64,000 nucleotides of DNA. Source: Streptomyces sp. VRA16 Mangrove soil (GTDB lineage Bacteria > Actinomycetota > Actinomycetes > Streptomycetales > Streptomycetaceae). Below, piece by piece: positions 24,554-32,142 of the stretch (the stretch's first letter is position 1; every line of letters begins with the position of its first letter). Under the pieces are notes generated by a model. It did no database searches. It saw nothing but the letters and a program-made list of their open reading frames with translations, and had not been told where the DNA came from. Made by a program: the position numbers and the translations under genes. Where the stretch lies: assembly GCF_017377775.1 (NCBI RefSeq), contig NZ_JAFVLN010000030.1, forward strand, positions 1 to 64,000. The letters run 5' to 3'.

Positions 24554-26605
24554 CTAGGCGAACGTCCCCAGTTCCGCGGGCAGCGGTGCCCCGTGCAGCA
24601 CGAGGAGCCCGGAGACCGCGCGGGTCAGCGCCACGTACAGCCGCCGGAGCCCGGTCCGCTCGTCGGGCTCCCCGTCCACCACGGCGGCCGGCTCGTCCAG
24701 GACCACGTAGTCGTACTCCAGGCCCTTCGCGAGCGACGCCGGCACCAGCGTGAGGCGCGCCTCGGCGGTGGTCTCCTCGCCGGGCGCGAGAAACGCGAGC
24801 CCGGCCTCCTCCAGCGCGGCGGCCAGCCCCGCGCAGCGCGCGTCGGCGGCGATGAGACCGATGGAGCCCTCGTTGCGCAGCGCCTGCGCGCAAGCGGCGA
24901 CCACGTCCGCGGCCCCGCCGGGGGCCTGCCGCACCTCGAACGCCCCCGGGTTCTCACGCACCGACGCCACCGGCGTGAGGCCGGGCGCGATGTACGGCAG
25001 CAGGCGGGACGCGTACGTGATGACGTCGGTCGGCACACGGAAACCGGCGGTCAGCTCCTCGACCACCGCTTCCGGCTTGCCGAGATGGCTCAGCGCCTCG
25101 TCCCAGCTCTGCGTGGCCCACGGCGTCGTGCCCTGGGCGAGGTCGCCGAGGACGGTGACGGAGCCGGTGGTCGCGCGCCGCCCCACCGCCCGGTACTGCA
25201 TCGGGGAGAGGTCCTGCGCCTCGTCGAGGACGACGTGGCCGAGCGAGTGCGTCCGCTCCACCAGGTCGGCGGCCTCGTCGATCAGCACCGCGTCCGCGGC
25301 GGACCACTTGGCGGTCTTCACACTGCGCGCCGGCTTCGCCCAGAGCAGCGTCTTCTGCTCGTCCTCGGTCAGCACCCCCTCGGCGTGCTCGGCGAGGAAG
25401 TCGGCGTCGGAGAGCAGCCGCAGCACCAGCTTCGCCGGTTCGACGGGCGGCCAGATCTCCTTCACGGCGGCCTTCACCGCGGCGTTGCGCGCCACCGCGT
25501 TCTGCACCCGGTCGTCCGGGGCCTCCCCCGCCCGCTCCATCTGGACGAGCACGGCGTGCGCGATGCGCTGCGGCAGGGCCTCGCGGGCGGCGCCGTAGCG
25601 CATGTCGCGGGCCATCAACTCACCGACGATCTCCTCCAGTTCGTACGAGGCCACGCGCCACCGGCGGGAACCGCGCACGACCACGATGCCCTCGGCCGGC
25701 GGCGTGATGTGCGAGCGCAGGGCGCGCCGCAGCACCTCGGCCATGCGGGCGTCGCCCTTCACGAGCGCGGTCGCGGCCTCGTCGGCGCCGCGCACCTCCA
25801 CCGGGCCGCCGACGAGGTCGTCGACGGTCGCCTGCTTGACCTCCAGCTCGCCCAGCGCCGGGAGGACCTGCTCGATGTAGTGGAGGAAGGACTTGTTCGG
25901 CCCGATGACGAGGGTGCCGGTACGGGCGAGCCGCTCGCGGTGGGCGTAGAGGAGGTACGCGACACGGTGCAGGCCGACCGCGGTCTTTCCGGTGCCAGGG
26001 CCGCCCTGGACGCAGACGGATCCGGCGAGCCCGCTGCGCACGATCTCGTCCTGCTCGGGCTGGATGGTGGCAACGATGTCGCGCATCGGGCCGACGCGGG
26101 GCCGCTCGATCTCCTGCTGGAGCAGCTTGCTGGTCTGCTCCGCCTCGGCCGGGTCGGTCAGGTTCTCGTCCTCGTACGCGGTCAACTCGCCGCCGGTGTA
26201 ACCGAACCGGCGGCGCAGCGCGACGTCCATCGGGTCCTTCTTCGAGGCCCGGTAGAACGGCTGGGAGACCGGCGCACGCCAGTCGATCACCATCGGGTCG
26301 CCCTCGGCGTCGTGCACATGGCGCCGCCCGATGTAGAACTGCTCGCCCTCGGCGCCCTCGGCCAGGTCGACGCCCGGAGCGTGCAGGTAGTCGAGCCGTC
26401 CGAAGAACAGCGGGGTGTGACTGAGGTCGGCGAGCGCCTTGATCCGCTCGTCGATCTGGCGCTGGAGCACCTCGGCGTTGACCCAGTTCGCGGTGACGTC
26501 GCGGATGTCCAGGGCCTGCGCGTCCTCGCGCATGGCGCGCAGGGCGGCGCGGGACGAGGCGAGGTGGGCGCGCTCACGGTCGAGCGGCGACGCTGGCTGG
26601 CTCAC
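24554..26605 (-). CDS. HelD-like RNA polymerase-associated ATPase (UvrD/Rep family)
   Basis: 683-aa superfamily 1 protein. Walker A is GGPGTGKT at 201-208, Walker B VVLDEAQD at 458-465, and motif VI LYVALTRA near 656. The helical N-terminal region (residues 5-55) is the arm that reaches into RNA polymerase in HelD proteins. HelD removes stalled or rifampicin-bound RNA polymerase from DNA. Streptomyces has several copies, one of which (HelR) gives rifamycin tolerance. The GTG at 26605 is preceded by CGGAGG at 8 nt. A 15-codon in-frame extension to 26650 is less likely. I see no rifamycin-associated element upstream. Confidence 0.88.
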   Translation of the reverse strand: MSQPASPLDRERAHLASSRAALRAMREDAQALDIRDVTANWVNAEVLQRQIDERIKALADLSHTPLFFGRLDYLHAPGVDLAEGAEGEQFYIGRRHVHDAEGDPMVIDWRAPVSQPFYRASKKDPMDVALRRRFGYTGGELTAYEDENLTDPAEAEQTSKLLQQEIERPRVGPMRDIVATIQPEQDEIVRSGLAGSVCVQGGPGTGKTAVGLHRVAYLLYAHRERLARTGTLVIGPNKSFLHYIEQVLPALGELEVKQATVDDLVGGPVEVRGADEAATALVKGDARMAEVLRRALRSHITPPAEGIVVVRGSRRWRVASYELEEIVGELMARDMRYGAAREALPQRIAHAVLVQMERAGEAPDDRVQNAVARNAAVKAAVKEIWPPVEPAKLVLRLLSDADFLAEHAEGVLTEDEQKTLLWAKPARSVKTAKWSAADAVLIDEAADLVERTHSLGHVVLDEAQDLSPMQYRAVGRRATTGSVTVLGDLAQGTTPWATQSWDEALSHLGKPEAVVEELTAGFRVPTDVITYASRLLPYIAPGLTPVASVRENPGAFEVRQAPGGAADVVAACAQALRNEGSIGLIAADARCAGLAAALEEAGLAFLAPGEETTAEARLTLVPASLAKGLEYDYVVLDEPAAVVDGEPDERTGLRRLYVALTRAVSGLLVLHGAPLPAELGTFA

Positions 26606-26979
26606 GGGTTCTGCCTCCGGGTACGCGGTACGGGTACGGCGAATCGTCACGGGCCGCCGGTTACCGACCGGTCGGCGGCGCTCCTGCGAGGGAGGCGGGC
26701 AAGACGGGCGAGTGTACGGTACGCGTCCGCCGGGTGCGAACGGATTTCGGGACGCGTCCGCCGGGTGCGGTCACGTCGCCGGGTGCGGCTCCGGTGGGGG
26801 CTTCTCGCGCCCCGCGGCGGAGCCGCACATCGACACAGCCCCACCGGCCGGAACCCGGCGACGGGACCGCGCCCGGCAGACGGGCGACCGCTCCCTAGGG
26901 GCCACGTCACCCCCAGGTCGTACGCCGATTCCGCCCGGGGGCCGATGTGCACGTAATGCCCGAATCGCATGCTGGAGAC
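26606..26979. other. 374-bp intergenic region with repeat
   Basis: Holds the promoter of the HelD-like gene on the left and, at about 26781-26850, a copy of the second repeat type. Repeats of CCGCCGGGTGCG around 26728 and 26758 are also present. I see no gene. Confidence 0.5.
26781..26850. repeat. dispersed intergenic repeat, copy 5
   Basis: GGGTGCGGCTCCGGTGGGGG, CTTCTCGCGCCCCGCGGCGG and AGCCGCACATCGACACAGCC repeat elements of 24421-24540 and 14043-14095. GCGGCTCCG and CGGAGCCGC form an inverted pair. Confidence 0.7.
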
Positions 26980-27150
26980 ATGGCTACCGCAACCCTCACC
27001 CCGCACCCGGTCCCGACCCCCTCCGGCGCCACCGCGGCGTCCGGGGTCCGGCACTCCCACCCCCTCGGCACGGCGCTGCGCGCGGTCAGGGTCTTCGCGG
27101 GGGCGGCGTTCAGCGTCGTCGTCCTCGGGGAGACCGAGACACGGCGCTGA
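26980..27150 (+). CDS. Small conserved actinobacterial peptide
   Basis: 56-aa protein starting MATATLTPHPVPTP and ending in LRAVRVFAGAAFSVVVLGETETRR. The C-terminal amphipathic or hydrophobic stretch AVRVFAGAAFSVVVLGE recurs, as I remember it, in small streptomycete proteins of unknown function. The ATG at 26980 has GGAG very close upstream (2 nt gap), which is short for a Shine-Dalgarno. There is no signal peptide. It could be a membrane-associated or regulatory peptide; nothing more can be said. Confidence 0.55.
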   Translation: MATATLTPHPVPTPSGATAASGVRHSHPLGTALRAVRVFAGAAFSVVVLGETETRR

Positions 27151-27171
27151 CGCCGGTCCCCCGGCCCGCAC

Positions 27172-27849
27172 TCAGCCGAACAGATTCAGCTCCGCCTCCG
27201 CGGCCCCGGCCAGTTCGTAGTCGGCCCCCGCCAGCGGGCGGCCCGCGTACAGGCGTACGAGGGTCGGGGCGTCCCCGATGTAGCGGGCGGGCGGCCCGTC
27301 CTGGGGCACGGCGCCCAGGAGCAGCGGCTCGTCCACGTCGTCCAGGTCCGCGCGCAGAGCGACATGGCCCTGGACGCGTGTGAGCCAGGCCAGCAGATCG
27401 AGGGCGGCCGGCAGTCCGGGCCCCGCGTACGCGCCGGGCTCGCCGAGCGCCTCGCGCACGTCGCCCGCGTGCACCCACTCGCCGAGCGCGACCGCGTCCA
27501 GCTTGCCGCGCGTCTTCGCGAGGGCGGCCCCCGCCTCCGTCATACCGCGTTCCAGCTCGTCGACGACCCGCTGGTGGGACCAGTCGGCGCGTTCGGCGAT
27601 GTCGCGGTCGTTGGCCTCGGGGCTGAACACGCCGGGCTCGAACCGGCGCTCCACGACCCGGATCAGCGCGGACGAACAGTGGGCGAGCACCTCGCGCACG
27701 TTCCAGGCGGGACAGCCGGCCGTCGGGAGGGTGAAGTCGGCGTCGGGCCTCGACCTCAGCAGCGGGATGAGCGCGTCGCGTTCGGTGATCAGGAGGCGGC
27801 CGGGCAGCTCGGGGTCACGTGCCTTGTCTCGTACGACGTCTGCAGTCAT
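27172..27849 (-). CDS. Maleylpyruvate isomerase N-terminal-domain family protein
   Basis: 225-aa protein with a DinB-like four-helix metal-binding fold of the mycothiol-dependent maleylpyruvate isomerase N-terminal type (TIGR03083-like). Visible features are PTAGCPAWNVREVLAHCSSAL with the first His ligand, DWSHQRVVDELERG near residue 90, and GEWVHAGDVREALGEP with the third His ligand. It is probably a mycothiol-dependent transferase or isomerase of unknown substrate. The ATG at 27849 lacks a Shine-Dalgarno; TACCGT 6 nt upstream suggests a leaderless mRNA. A GTG in frame 6 nt earlier is an alternative. Confidence 0.8.
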   Translation of the reverse strand: MTADVVRDKARDPELPGRLLITERDALIPLLRSRPDADFTLPTAGCPAWNVREVLAHCSSALIRVVERRFEPGVFSPEANDRDIAERADWSHQRVVDELERGMTEAGAALAKTRGKLDAVALGEWVHAGDVREALGEPGAYAGPGLPAALDLLAWLTRVQGHVALRADLDDVDEPLLLGAVPQDGPPARYIGDAPTLVRLYAGRPLAGADYELAGAAEAELNLFG

Positions 27850-27918
27850 GGCCACACGGTAGGGCGCCCGCCGCCCCCGAGGGGAGCAACGGGCGCCCTG
27901 CGCCGTGCAGTTGGGCCG

Positions 27919-29340
27919 CTACACACCGGCCCGCTCCCCGGCCCGCTCCGGCGCCGCGGCCTTCTCGCCCCGCATGACGGCGAGGGTCACCGCGCCGGCG
28001 ACGGCCGCGATGCCGGCCGCCCCGAGGAAGGCGGCGGAGTAACCGTCGGTCAGTGCGGGCAGGTCACCGAGCCGGCCCGCGCCCTGCGAGGTGGCGAGGG
28101 CGGTGAGCGCGGCGAGACCGAGCGCGGAGCCCACCTGGTAGGTGGTGTTGACGATGCCGGAGGCCAGGCCCGCCTGCTCCCGCGGGGCGCCGGACATGGC
28201 GGCCATCATCGCCGGGATGTAGGCGAGGGACATGCCGAGCGCGGCGACCAGCGAGGCGGGCAGCACGTCCACCACGAACGAGCCGGTCGGCCCGACCGCC
28301 GACAGCCACAGCAGCCCGAGCGCGAGGACCAGGAGGCCGCCGCCGATCAGCGGCTTCGCCCCGAAGCGGGCGAGCAGCCGGGCGGTGACCGCCGTCATGA
28401 AGATCATCAGCAGCCCGGTCATGGGCAGCAGGGCGGCGCCGGACGCGAAGGCCCCGTAGCCGAGGACCTGCTGGAGGTAGAGGTTGAGGAAGTACCACAT
28501 CGGGATCCAGGCGGCGCCGAGCAGCGCCATCGCCAGGTTGGCGGAGCCGAGCCGCGGCACACGCCACACGCCGAGCGGCATGAGCGGCGTACGGACCGTC
28601 TTCTGCACGACGAGGAACAGCAGCAACAGGGCCGCGGCGGCTACGAGTTGGAGGATGGTGGCGGTCGCGGTCCAGCCCGCCTCCGGGGCCCGGACGACCG
28701 CGTAGACGGCGAGCGCGAGGCCCGCGGTCACGGCGGCGGCGCCGAGGACGTCCACGGCGCCGCGGCGCGGGGCGACGGCGGGCAGCAGGCCGGTCGCGGC
28801 GAGGGTGGCCAGGCCGATCGGGAGGTAGATGACGAACACCCACGGCCAGCTCAGCCACTCGGTGAACACGCCGCCGAGGAAGACTCCGGCGGTGCCGCCC
28901 GCGGGGGCCGCGGCGCCGTAGAGCGCCATCGCCTTGCCGAGTTCCTTCGGGTCGTGCCCGAACAGCATCATCAGGAGCGTCATGGCGGCGGGCGCGATCA
29001 GGGCTCCGCCGACGCCCTGCACGGCGCGTCCGGCGACCTCGACCCAGGCGGTCTGCGCGGCCGCGGCGACGACGGACCCGGCGATCAGGACGCTCCAGCC
29101 GGCGACGAACACCTTGCGGGCGCCGAGCAGGTCGGAGAGGCGCCCGCCGAGCAGCAGCAGTCCGCCGAAGGCGATGACGTACGCGTTGAACACCCACTGC
29201 AGACCGCCCTGCGAGAAGCCCAGGTCCCGCTGCATCTCGGGGAGCGCGACCCCGATGATCGACGTGTCCATGATGACCATGAACTGCGCGGTGGCGAGCA
29301 CGAGCAGGGCCCACCAGCGCCGTGGGTTGATCCCGTCCAT
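27919..29340 (-). CDS. MFS drug-exporter (DHA2, 14-TM type) with CsoR-like promoter
   Basis: 473-aa transporter of the EmrB/QacA-like DHA2 family. Motif A appears as LLLGGRLSDLLGARKVF, motif D1 as MVIMDTSIIGVALPEMQRDL at the N-terminus, and motif C as the Gly/Pro stretch in helix 5 (AAAPAGGTAGVFLGGVF). It exports drugs or small molecules by proton antiport. The ATG at 29340 has AGGGAGGGA at about 6 nt. Its promoter (TTGTGT, 17 bp, TACGTT) encloses a perfect TACCCCC/GGGGGTA palindrome, and a second site lies closer to the start. Copper-responsive control is therefore inferred, which is unusual for a drug exporter. Confidence 0.88.
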   Translation of the reverse strand: MDGINPRRWWALLVLATAQFMVIMDTSIIGVALPEMQRDLGFSQGGLQWVFNAYVIAFGGLLLLGGRLSDLLGARKVFVAGWSVLIAGSVVAAAAQTAWVEVAGRAVQGVGGALIAPAAMTLLMMLFGHDPKELGKAMALYGAAAPAGGTAGVFLGGVFTEWLSWPWVFVIYLPIGLATLAATGLLPAVAPRRGAVDVLGAAAVTAGLALAVYAVVRAPEAGWTATATILQLVAAAALLLLFLVVQKTVRTPLMPLGVWRVPRLGSANLAMALLGAAWIPMWYFLNLYLQQVLGYGAFASGAALLPMTGLLMIFMTAVTARLLARFGAKPLIGGGLLVLALGLLWLSAVGPTGSFVVDVLPASLVAALGMSLAYIPAMMAAMSGAPREQAGLASGIVNTTYQVGSALGLAALTALATSQGAGRLGDLPALTDGYSAAFLGAAGIAAVAGAVTLAVMRGEKAAAPERAGERAGV

Positions 29341-29364
29341 GACTGTTCCCTCCCTGGACGCCAG

Positions 29365-29383
29365 ATACCCCCCATGGGTATCC
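29365..29383. promoter_or_regulatory. CsoR-like box, proximal site
   Basis: ATACCCCCCATGGGTATCC lies between the predicted -10 and the Shine-Dalgarno of the DHA2 exporter gene. Its arms TACCC and GGGTA match the copper-locus boxes at 22601-22676. Confidence 0.65.
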
Positions 29384-29393
29384 GGCGACCAGG

Positions 29394-29422
29394 AACGTAA
29401 CATACCCCCAGGGGGTACACAA
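29394..29422 (-). promoter_or_regulatory. DHA2 exporter promoter with embedded CsoR-like box
   Basis: On the minus strand -35 TTGTGT (29422-29417) and -10 TACGTT (29399-29394) are 17 bp apart. The perfect palindrome TACCCCCAGGGGGTA (29403-29417) occupies the spacer, the same arrangement as in the copA promoter. Confidence 0.75.
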
Positions 29423-29446
29423 CGGCTGGCGCGCTATGGTCGTCGC

Positions 29447-30115
29447 GTGACAGAGACGACGGACGACACGCAGCAGGAACGGGCACTGATCGGGCGCTGG
29501 CGCTCGACCCTCCTGCGCGCCCTGGACACGGACGGCTGCCTCATCGACCCGGACCGCTACGGCCGCGCCCTGCTGACGCGCTGGCGCGAACCGCAGCGGC
29601 GGTACCACACCACCGCGCACCTCACGGCGGTCCTCGACCACATCGACGTACTGACGGAGCACGCGGCGGACCCGGCGCTGGTGGAACTCGCGGCCTGGTT
29701 CCACGACGCCGTGTACCTGCCGGACCGCTCGACGAACGAGGAACGCTCGGCCCGTCTCGCGGAGCGCGCCCTCACCGAAGCCGGCCTCGCCCCCGGCCAG
29801 GTCACCGAGGTCGCCCGTCTGGTCCGGCTCACCGTCACCCACGACCCCGCCGACGGCGACACCAACGGCGAGGCCCTGTGCGACGCCGACCTCGCCGTCC
29901 TCGCGTCACCGCCGGAGGCCTACGCCGCGTACACGCGCGCCGTCCGCAAGGAGTACGCGTTCGTGCCCGACGAGGCGTTCCGGACGGGCCGGGCCGACGT
30001 GCTGCGTCAACTCCTCGATCTGCCAAGGCTGTTCAGGACCCCGCACGGGGCGAAGAACTGGGAGGCCGCGGCGCGCGAGAACCTCGCGACGGAGCTGGAG
30101 CTGCTGGCGGCGTAG
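29447..30115 (+). CDS. HD-domain protein
   Basis: 222-aa predicted metal-dependent phosphohydrolase. The first metal ligand region is RRYHTTAHLTAVLDHI (residues about 50-65), and the HD motif is AAWFHDAVYL near residue 83. The later helices (DADLAVLASPPEAYAAY) carry another Asp ligand. Related proteins are described as predicted HD phosphohydrolases of unknown substrate. The GTG at 29447 has no Shine-Dalgarno. TATGGT ends 6 nt before it, so the transcript is probably leaderless. It is divergent from the DHA2 exporter, and the CsoR-like box at 29403-29417 is also near its promoter. Confidence 0.82.
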   Translation: MTETTDDTQQERALIGRWRSTLLRALDTDGCLIDPDRYGRALLTRWREPQRRYHTTAHLTAVLDHIDVLTEHAADPALVELAAWFHDAVYLPDRSTNEERSARLAERALTEAGLAPGQVTEVARLVRLTVTHDPADGDTNGEALCDADLAVLASPPEAYAAYTRAVRKEYAFVPDEAFRTGRADVLRQLLDLPRLFRTPHGAKNWEAAARENLATELELLAA

Positions 30116-30178
30116 CGGAACCCGGGAGAAACCGGGCGGGCGGGAATGCCACTCCCGTGCCCCCGGTTGACCCCTTAC

Positions 30179-31444
30179 ATGCCGCCACATCCCGCTCCGG
30201 ACACCCGCACGCGCACCGCCATGCCCCTGGCCGTCTACATCCTGGGCCTGAGCGTCTTCGCGCTGGGTACGAGCGAGTTCATGCTCTCCGGGCTGCTGCC
30301 GGCCGTCGCCGACGACATGGACGTCACGATCCCGCAGGCCGGCCTGCTGATATCGGCGTTCGCGATCGGCATGGTGGTGGGCGCCCCGCTGCTCGCCGTC
30401 GCCACCCTGCGGCTGCCCCGCCGCACCACGCTCATCGCGCTGATCACGACCTTCGGCGTGGGCCAGATCGCGGGCGCGCTCGCCCCCTCTTACGCGGTCC
30501 TCTTCGCGTCCCGCGTCGTCTCGGCGCTCGCCTGCGCCGGTTTCTGGGCGGTCGGCGCGGCCGTCGCCATCGCGATGGTGCCCGTGAACCAGCGGGCCCG
30601 CGCCATGGCCGTCATGATCGGCGGCCTGTCGATCGCCAACGTGCTCGGCGTCCCGGCCGGCGCCTTCCTCGGTGACGGGCTCGGCTGGCGCGCCGCGTTC
30701 TGGGCGGTCGGCGCCGCCTCGGCGATCGCCCTCGTCGGCATCGTCACCCTGGTGCCGCGCATCCCGCTGCCCGCCGAACGCCCGCGCCTGAAGAGCGAGT
30801 TGGCGATCTACGGAGACAAGCAGGTGTGGCTGTCGATCGCGGTCACGGCGCTCGCCGCGGGCGGCGTCTTCTGCGCGTTCAGCTATCTCTCCCCGTTCCT
30901 GACGGACGTCGCGGGGCTCGACGAGAGCTGGGTCCCGGCCGTGCTCGCCCTGTTCGGTGTCGGCGCGCTGGCCGGCACGACGATCGGCGGCCGGATCGCG
31001 GACGCGCACCTCTTCGGGGTGCTGCTGACCGGCATCACCGCGTCGACGGTCTTCCTCACCGCGCTCGCCCTGCTCGGCCACGTCGAGTTCGCGGCGGTGG
31101 CCCTGGCGTTCCTGCTCGGCCTCTCCGCCTTCTACACGGCGCCCGCGCTCAACGCCCGGATGTTCAACGTGGCGGGCGCGGCCCCGACGCTGGCGGGCGC
31201 CACCACCACGGCCGCGTTCAACCTCGGCAACACCGGCGGGCCCTGGCTCGGCGGCACGGTCATCGACGCGGACCTCGGCTACCCGGCGACCGCCTGGGCG
31301 GGCGGCGCCATGACGGTCCTCGCCCTGGCCCTGACCGCGGTGTCCCTGCGCCTGCACCGGCGCGCCGCGGCCTCCAGGGTCGTCGCGCAGAGCGCGGCTA
31401 CGCGGTCCGCCGGTGCTTCGGCCGCCGCAGCCCCGCGTCCGTGA
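30179..31444 (+). CDS. MFS exporter (DHA1, Cmx/CmrA-like)
   Basis: 421-aa twelve-helix transporter. The N-terminal signature LGLSVFALGTSEFMLSGLLP and the motif LLISAFAIGMVVGAPLLAVAT are typical of the chloramphenicol-efflux and AraJ-like DHA1 branch. The substrate is unknown. Start choice is uncertain: the ATG at 30179 is used; in-frame ATGs at 30146 and 30222 are alternatives, and none has a convincing Shine-Dalgarno. The last 47 nt overlap the convergent DUF4031 gene, and the Ala/Ser-rich C-terminal tail of about 30 residues is encoded by this overlap. Confidence 0.85.
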   Translation: MPPHPAPDTRTRTAMPLAVYILGLSVFALGTSEFMLSGLLPAVADDMDVTIPQAGLLISAFAIGMVVGAPLLAVATLRLPRRTTLIALITTFGVGQIAGALAPSYAVLFASRVVSALACAGFWAVGAAVAIAMVPVNQRARAMAVMIGGLSIANVLGVPAGAFLGDGLGWRAAFWAVGAASAIALVGIVTLVPRIPLPAERPRLKSELAIYGDKQVWLSIAVTALAAGGVFCAFSYLSPFLTDVAGLDESWVPAVLALFGVGALAGTTIGGRIADAHLFGVLLTGITASTVFLTALALLGHVEFAAVALAFLLGLSAFYTAPALNARMFNVAGAAPTLAGATTTAAFNLGNTGGPWLGGTVIDADLGYPATAWAGGAMTVLALALTAVSLRLHRRAAASRVVAQSAATRSAGASAAAAPRP

Positions 31445-31667
31445 TCCGCCGTACGAGCTCCTTCGAGCCGATCTCCACGGCCCCGGCCCGCACCGCGTCC
31501 CCGTAACGGTGCGACGGGATGTCGTAGTGATCGCGCTCGAAGGCGCGCTCCGGCACCCCCAACCCCCGCGCGAACCGGTGCAGTTCGTCGAACGACACGT
31601 CGCTGACGAGGTGCGACCACATCCGGCCGTGGCCCGGCCAGTTCGGCGGGTCGATGTAGACGGTCAA
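31398..31667 (-). CDS. DUF4031 protein
   Basis: 89-aa protein with the DUF4031 pattern: MTVYIDPPNWPGHGRMWSHL at the N-terminus, then SFDELHRFARGLGVPERAFERDHYDIP. Function unknown. I infer a TTG start at 31667, since VYIDPP is the usual N-terminus and no ATG or GTG fits. The start lies 4 nt after the stop of the upstream 126-aa gene, so the two are translationally coupled. Its 3' end overlaps the convergent MFS gene by 47 nt. Confidence 0.85.
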   Translation of the reverse strand: MTVYIDPPNWPGHGRMWSHLVSDVSFDELHRFARGLGVPERAFERDHYDIPSHRYGDAVRAGAVEIGSKELVRRITDAGLRRPKHRRTA

Positions 31668-31671
31668 GACG

Positions 31672-32052
31672 TCACCCGGCCACGGTGCCGAGCGATCCCA
31701 CCGGCGCCACGACGACCCCGGCCTCCGAACACACCCAGTGCGGGTCGGGGCCCAGCTCCGGCTCGACGTCCAGCGCGTGCGGGCCCTCGTGGCCCGAGCC
31801 GGGACCGCAGACCGGGCAGAGCGGCCAGCGCCCGTACCGCTCCAGGATTCCGTCCTTCACGTCCTGCGCCACGAGCCCGGTGACGAACGCGGCGCCCTCC
31901 GGCCACTGCTCCACCCACCAGCGCCGCTGCGCTATCGACTCCTCCACGAGCGAGACCACGTCCGCCTCGGCGACGTCGACCGCCTTGAGATCGGCGAGAA
32001 CCAGTGCGCGGGCCGCGTGCAGGGCCTGTTCGAGAGGGCTGATGGAGTCCAT
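31672..32052 (-). CDS. Conserved hypothetical protein, co-transcribed with DUF4031 gene
   Basis: 126-aa protein with no domain I can name. The N-terminal half is helical (SPLEQALHAARALVLADLKAVDVAEADVVSLVEESIAQRRWWVEQWPEG). The C-terminal half has CPVCGPGSGHEG with CxxC and a later Cys/His (HWVCSEAG), a possible zinc-ribbon-like site. The ATG at 32052 has a G-rich Shine-Dalgarno (GGGGGC). It is immediately upstream of and coupled to the DUF4031 gene, and divergent from the RpiR regulator gene. Confidence 0.78.
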   Translation of the reverse strand: MDSISPLEQALHAARALVLADLKAVDVAEADVVSLVEESIAQRRWWVEQWPEGAAFVTGLVAQDVKDGILERYGRWPLCPVCGPGSGHEGPHALDVEPELGPDPHWVCSEAGVVVAPVGSLGTVAG

Positions 32053-32106
32053 GCCCCCATTGTCCCGCGCCCCGCGCCTGTGACACAGGTCCCTGCCGTT
32101 CGACCC

Positions 32107-32142
32107 TTGACCCTCACCTCTCGCGAAAATATCTTTCATTAC
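32107..32142 (+). promoter_or_regulatory. leaderless promoter of the RpiR regulator with overlapping palindrome
   Basis: -35 TTGACC (32107-32112) and -10 TATCTT (32130-32135) are separated by exactly 17 bp, and the GTG start follows 7 nt after the -10. The near-palindrome GAAAATATCTTTC (32125-32137) covers the -10, as expected for an autoregulatory operator. Confidence 0.8.

Noticed and set aside
26606..26760. Rifamycin-associated element upstream of the HelD-like gene
   Set aside because: I looked for the GGGGCTTGC...GCAAGGCCC pattern on both strands and found no acceptable match by eye.
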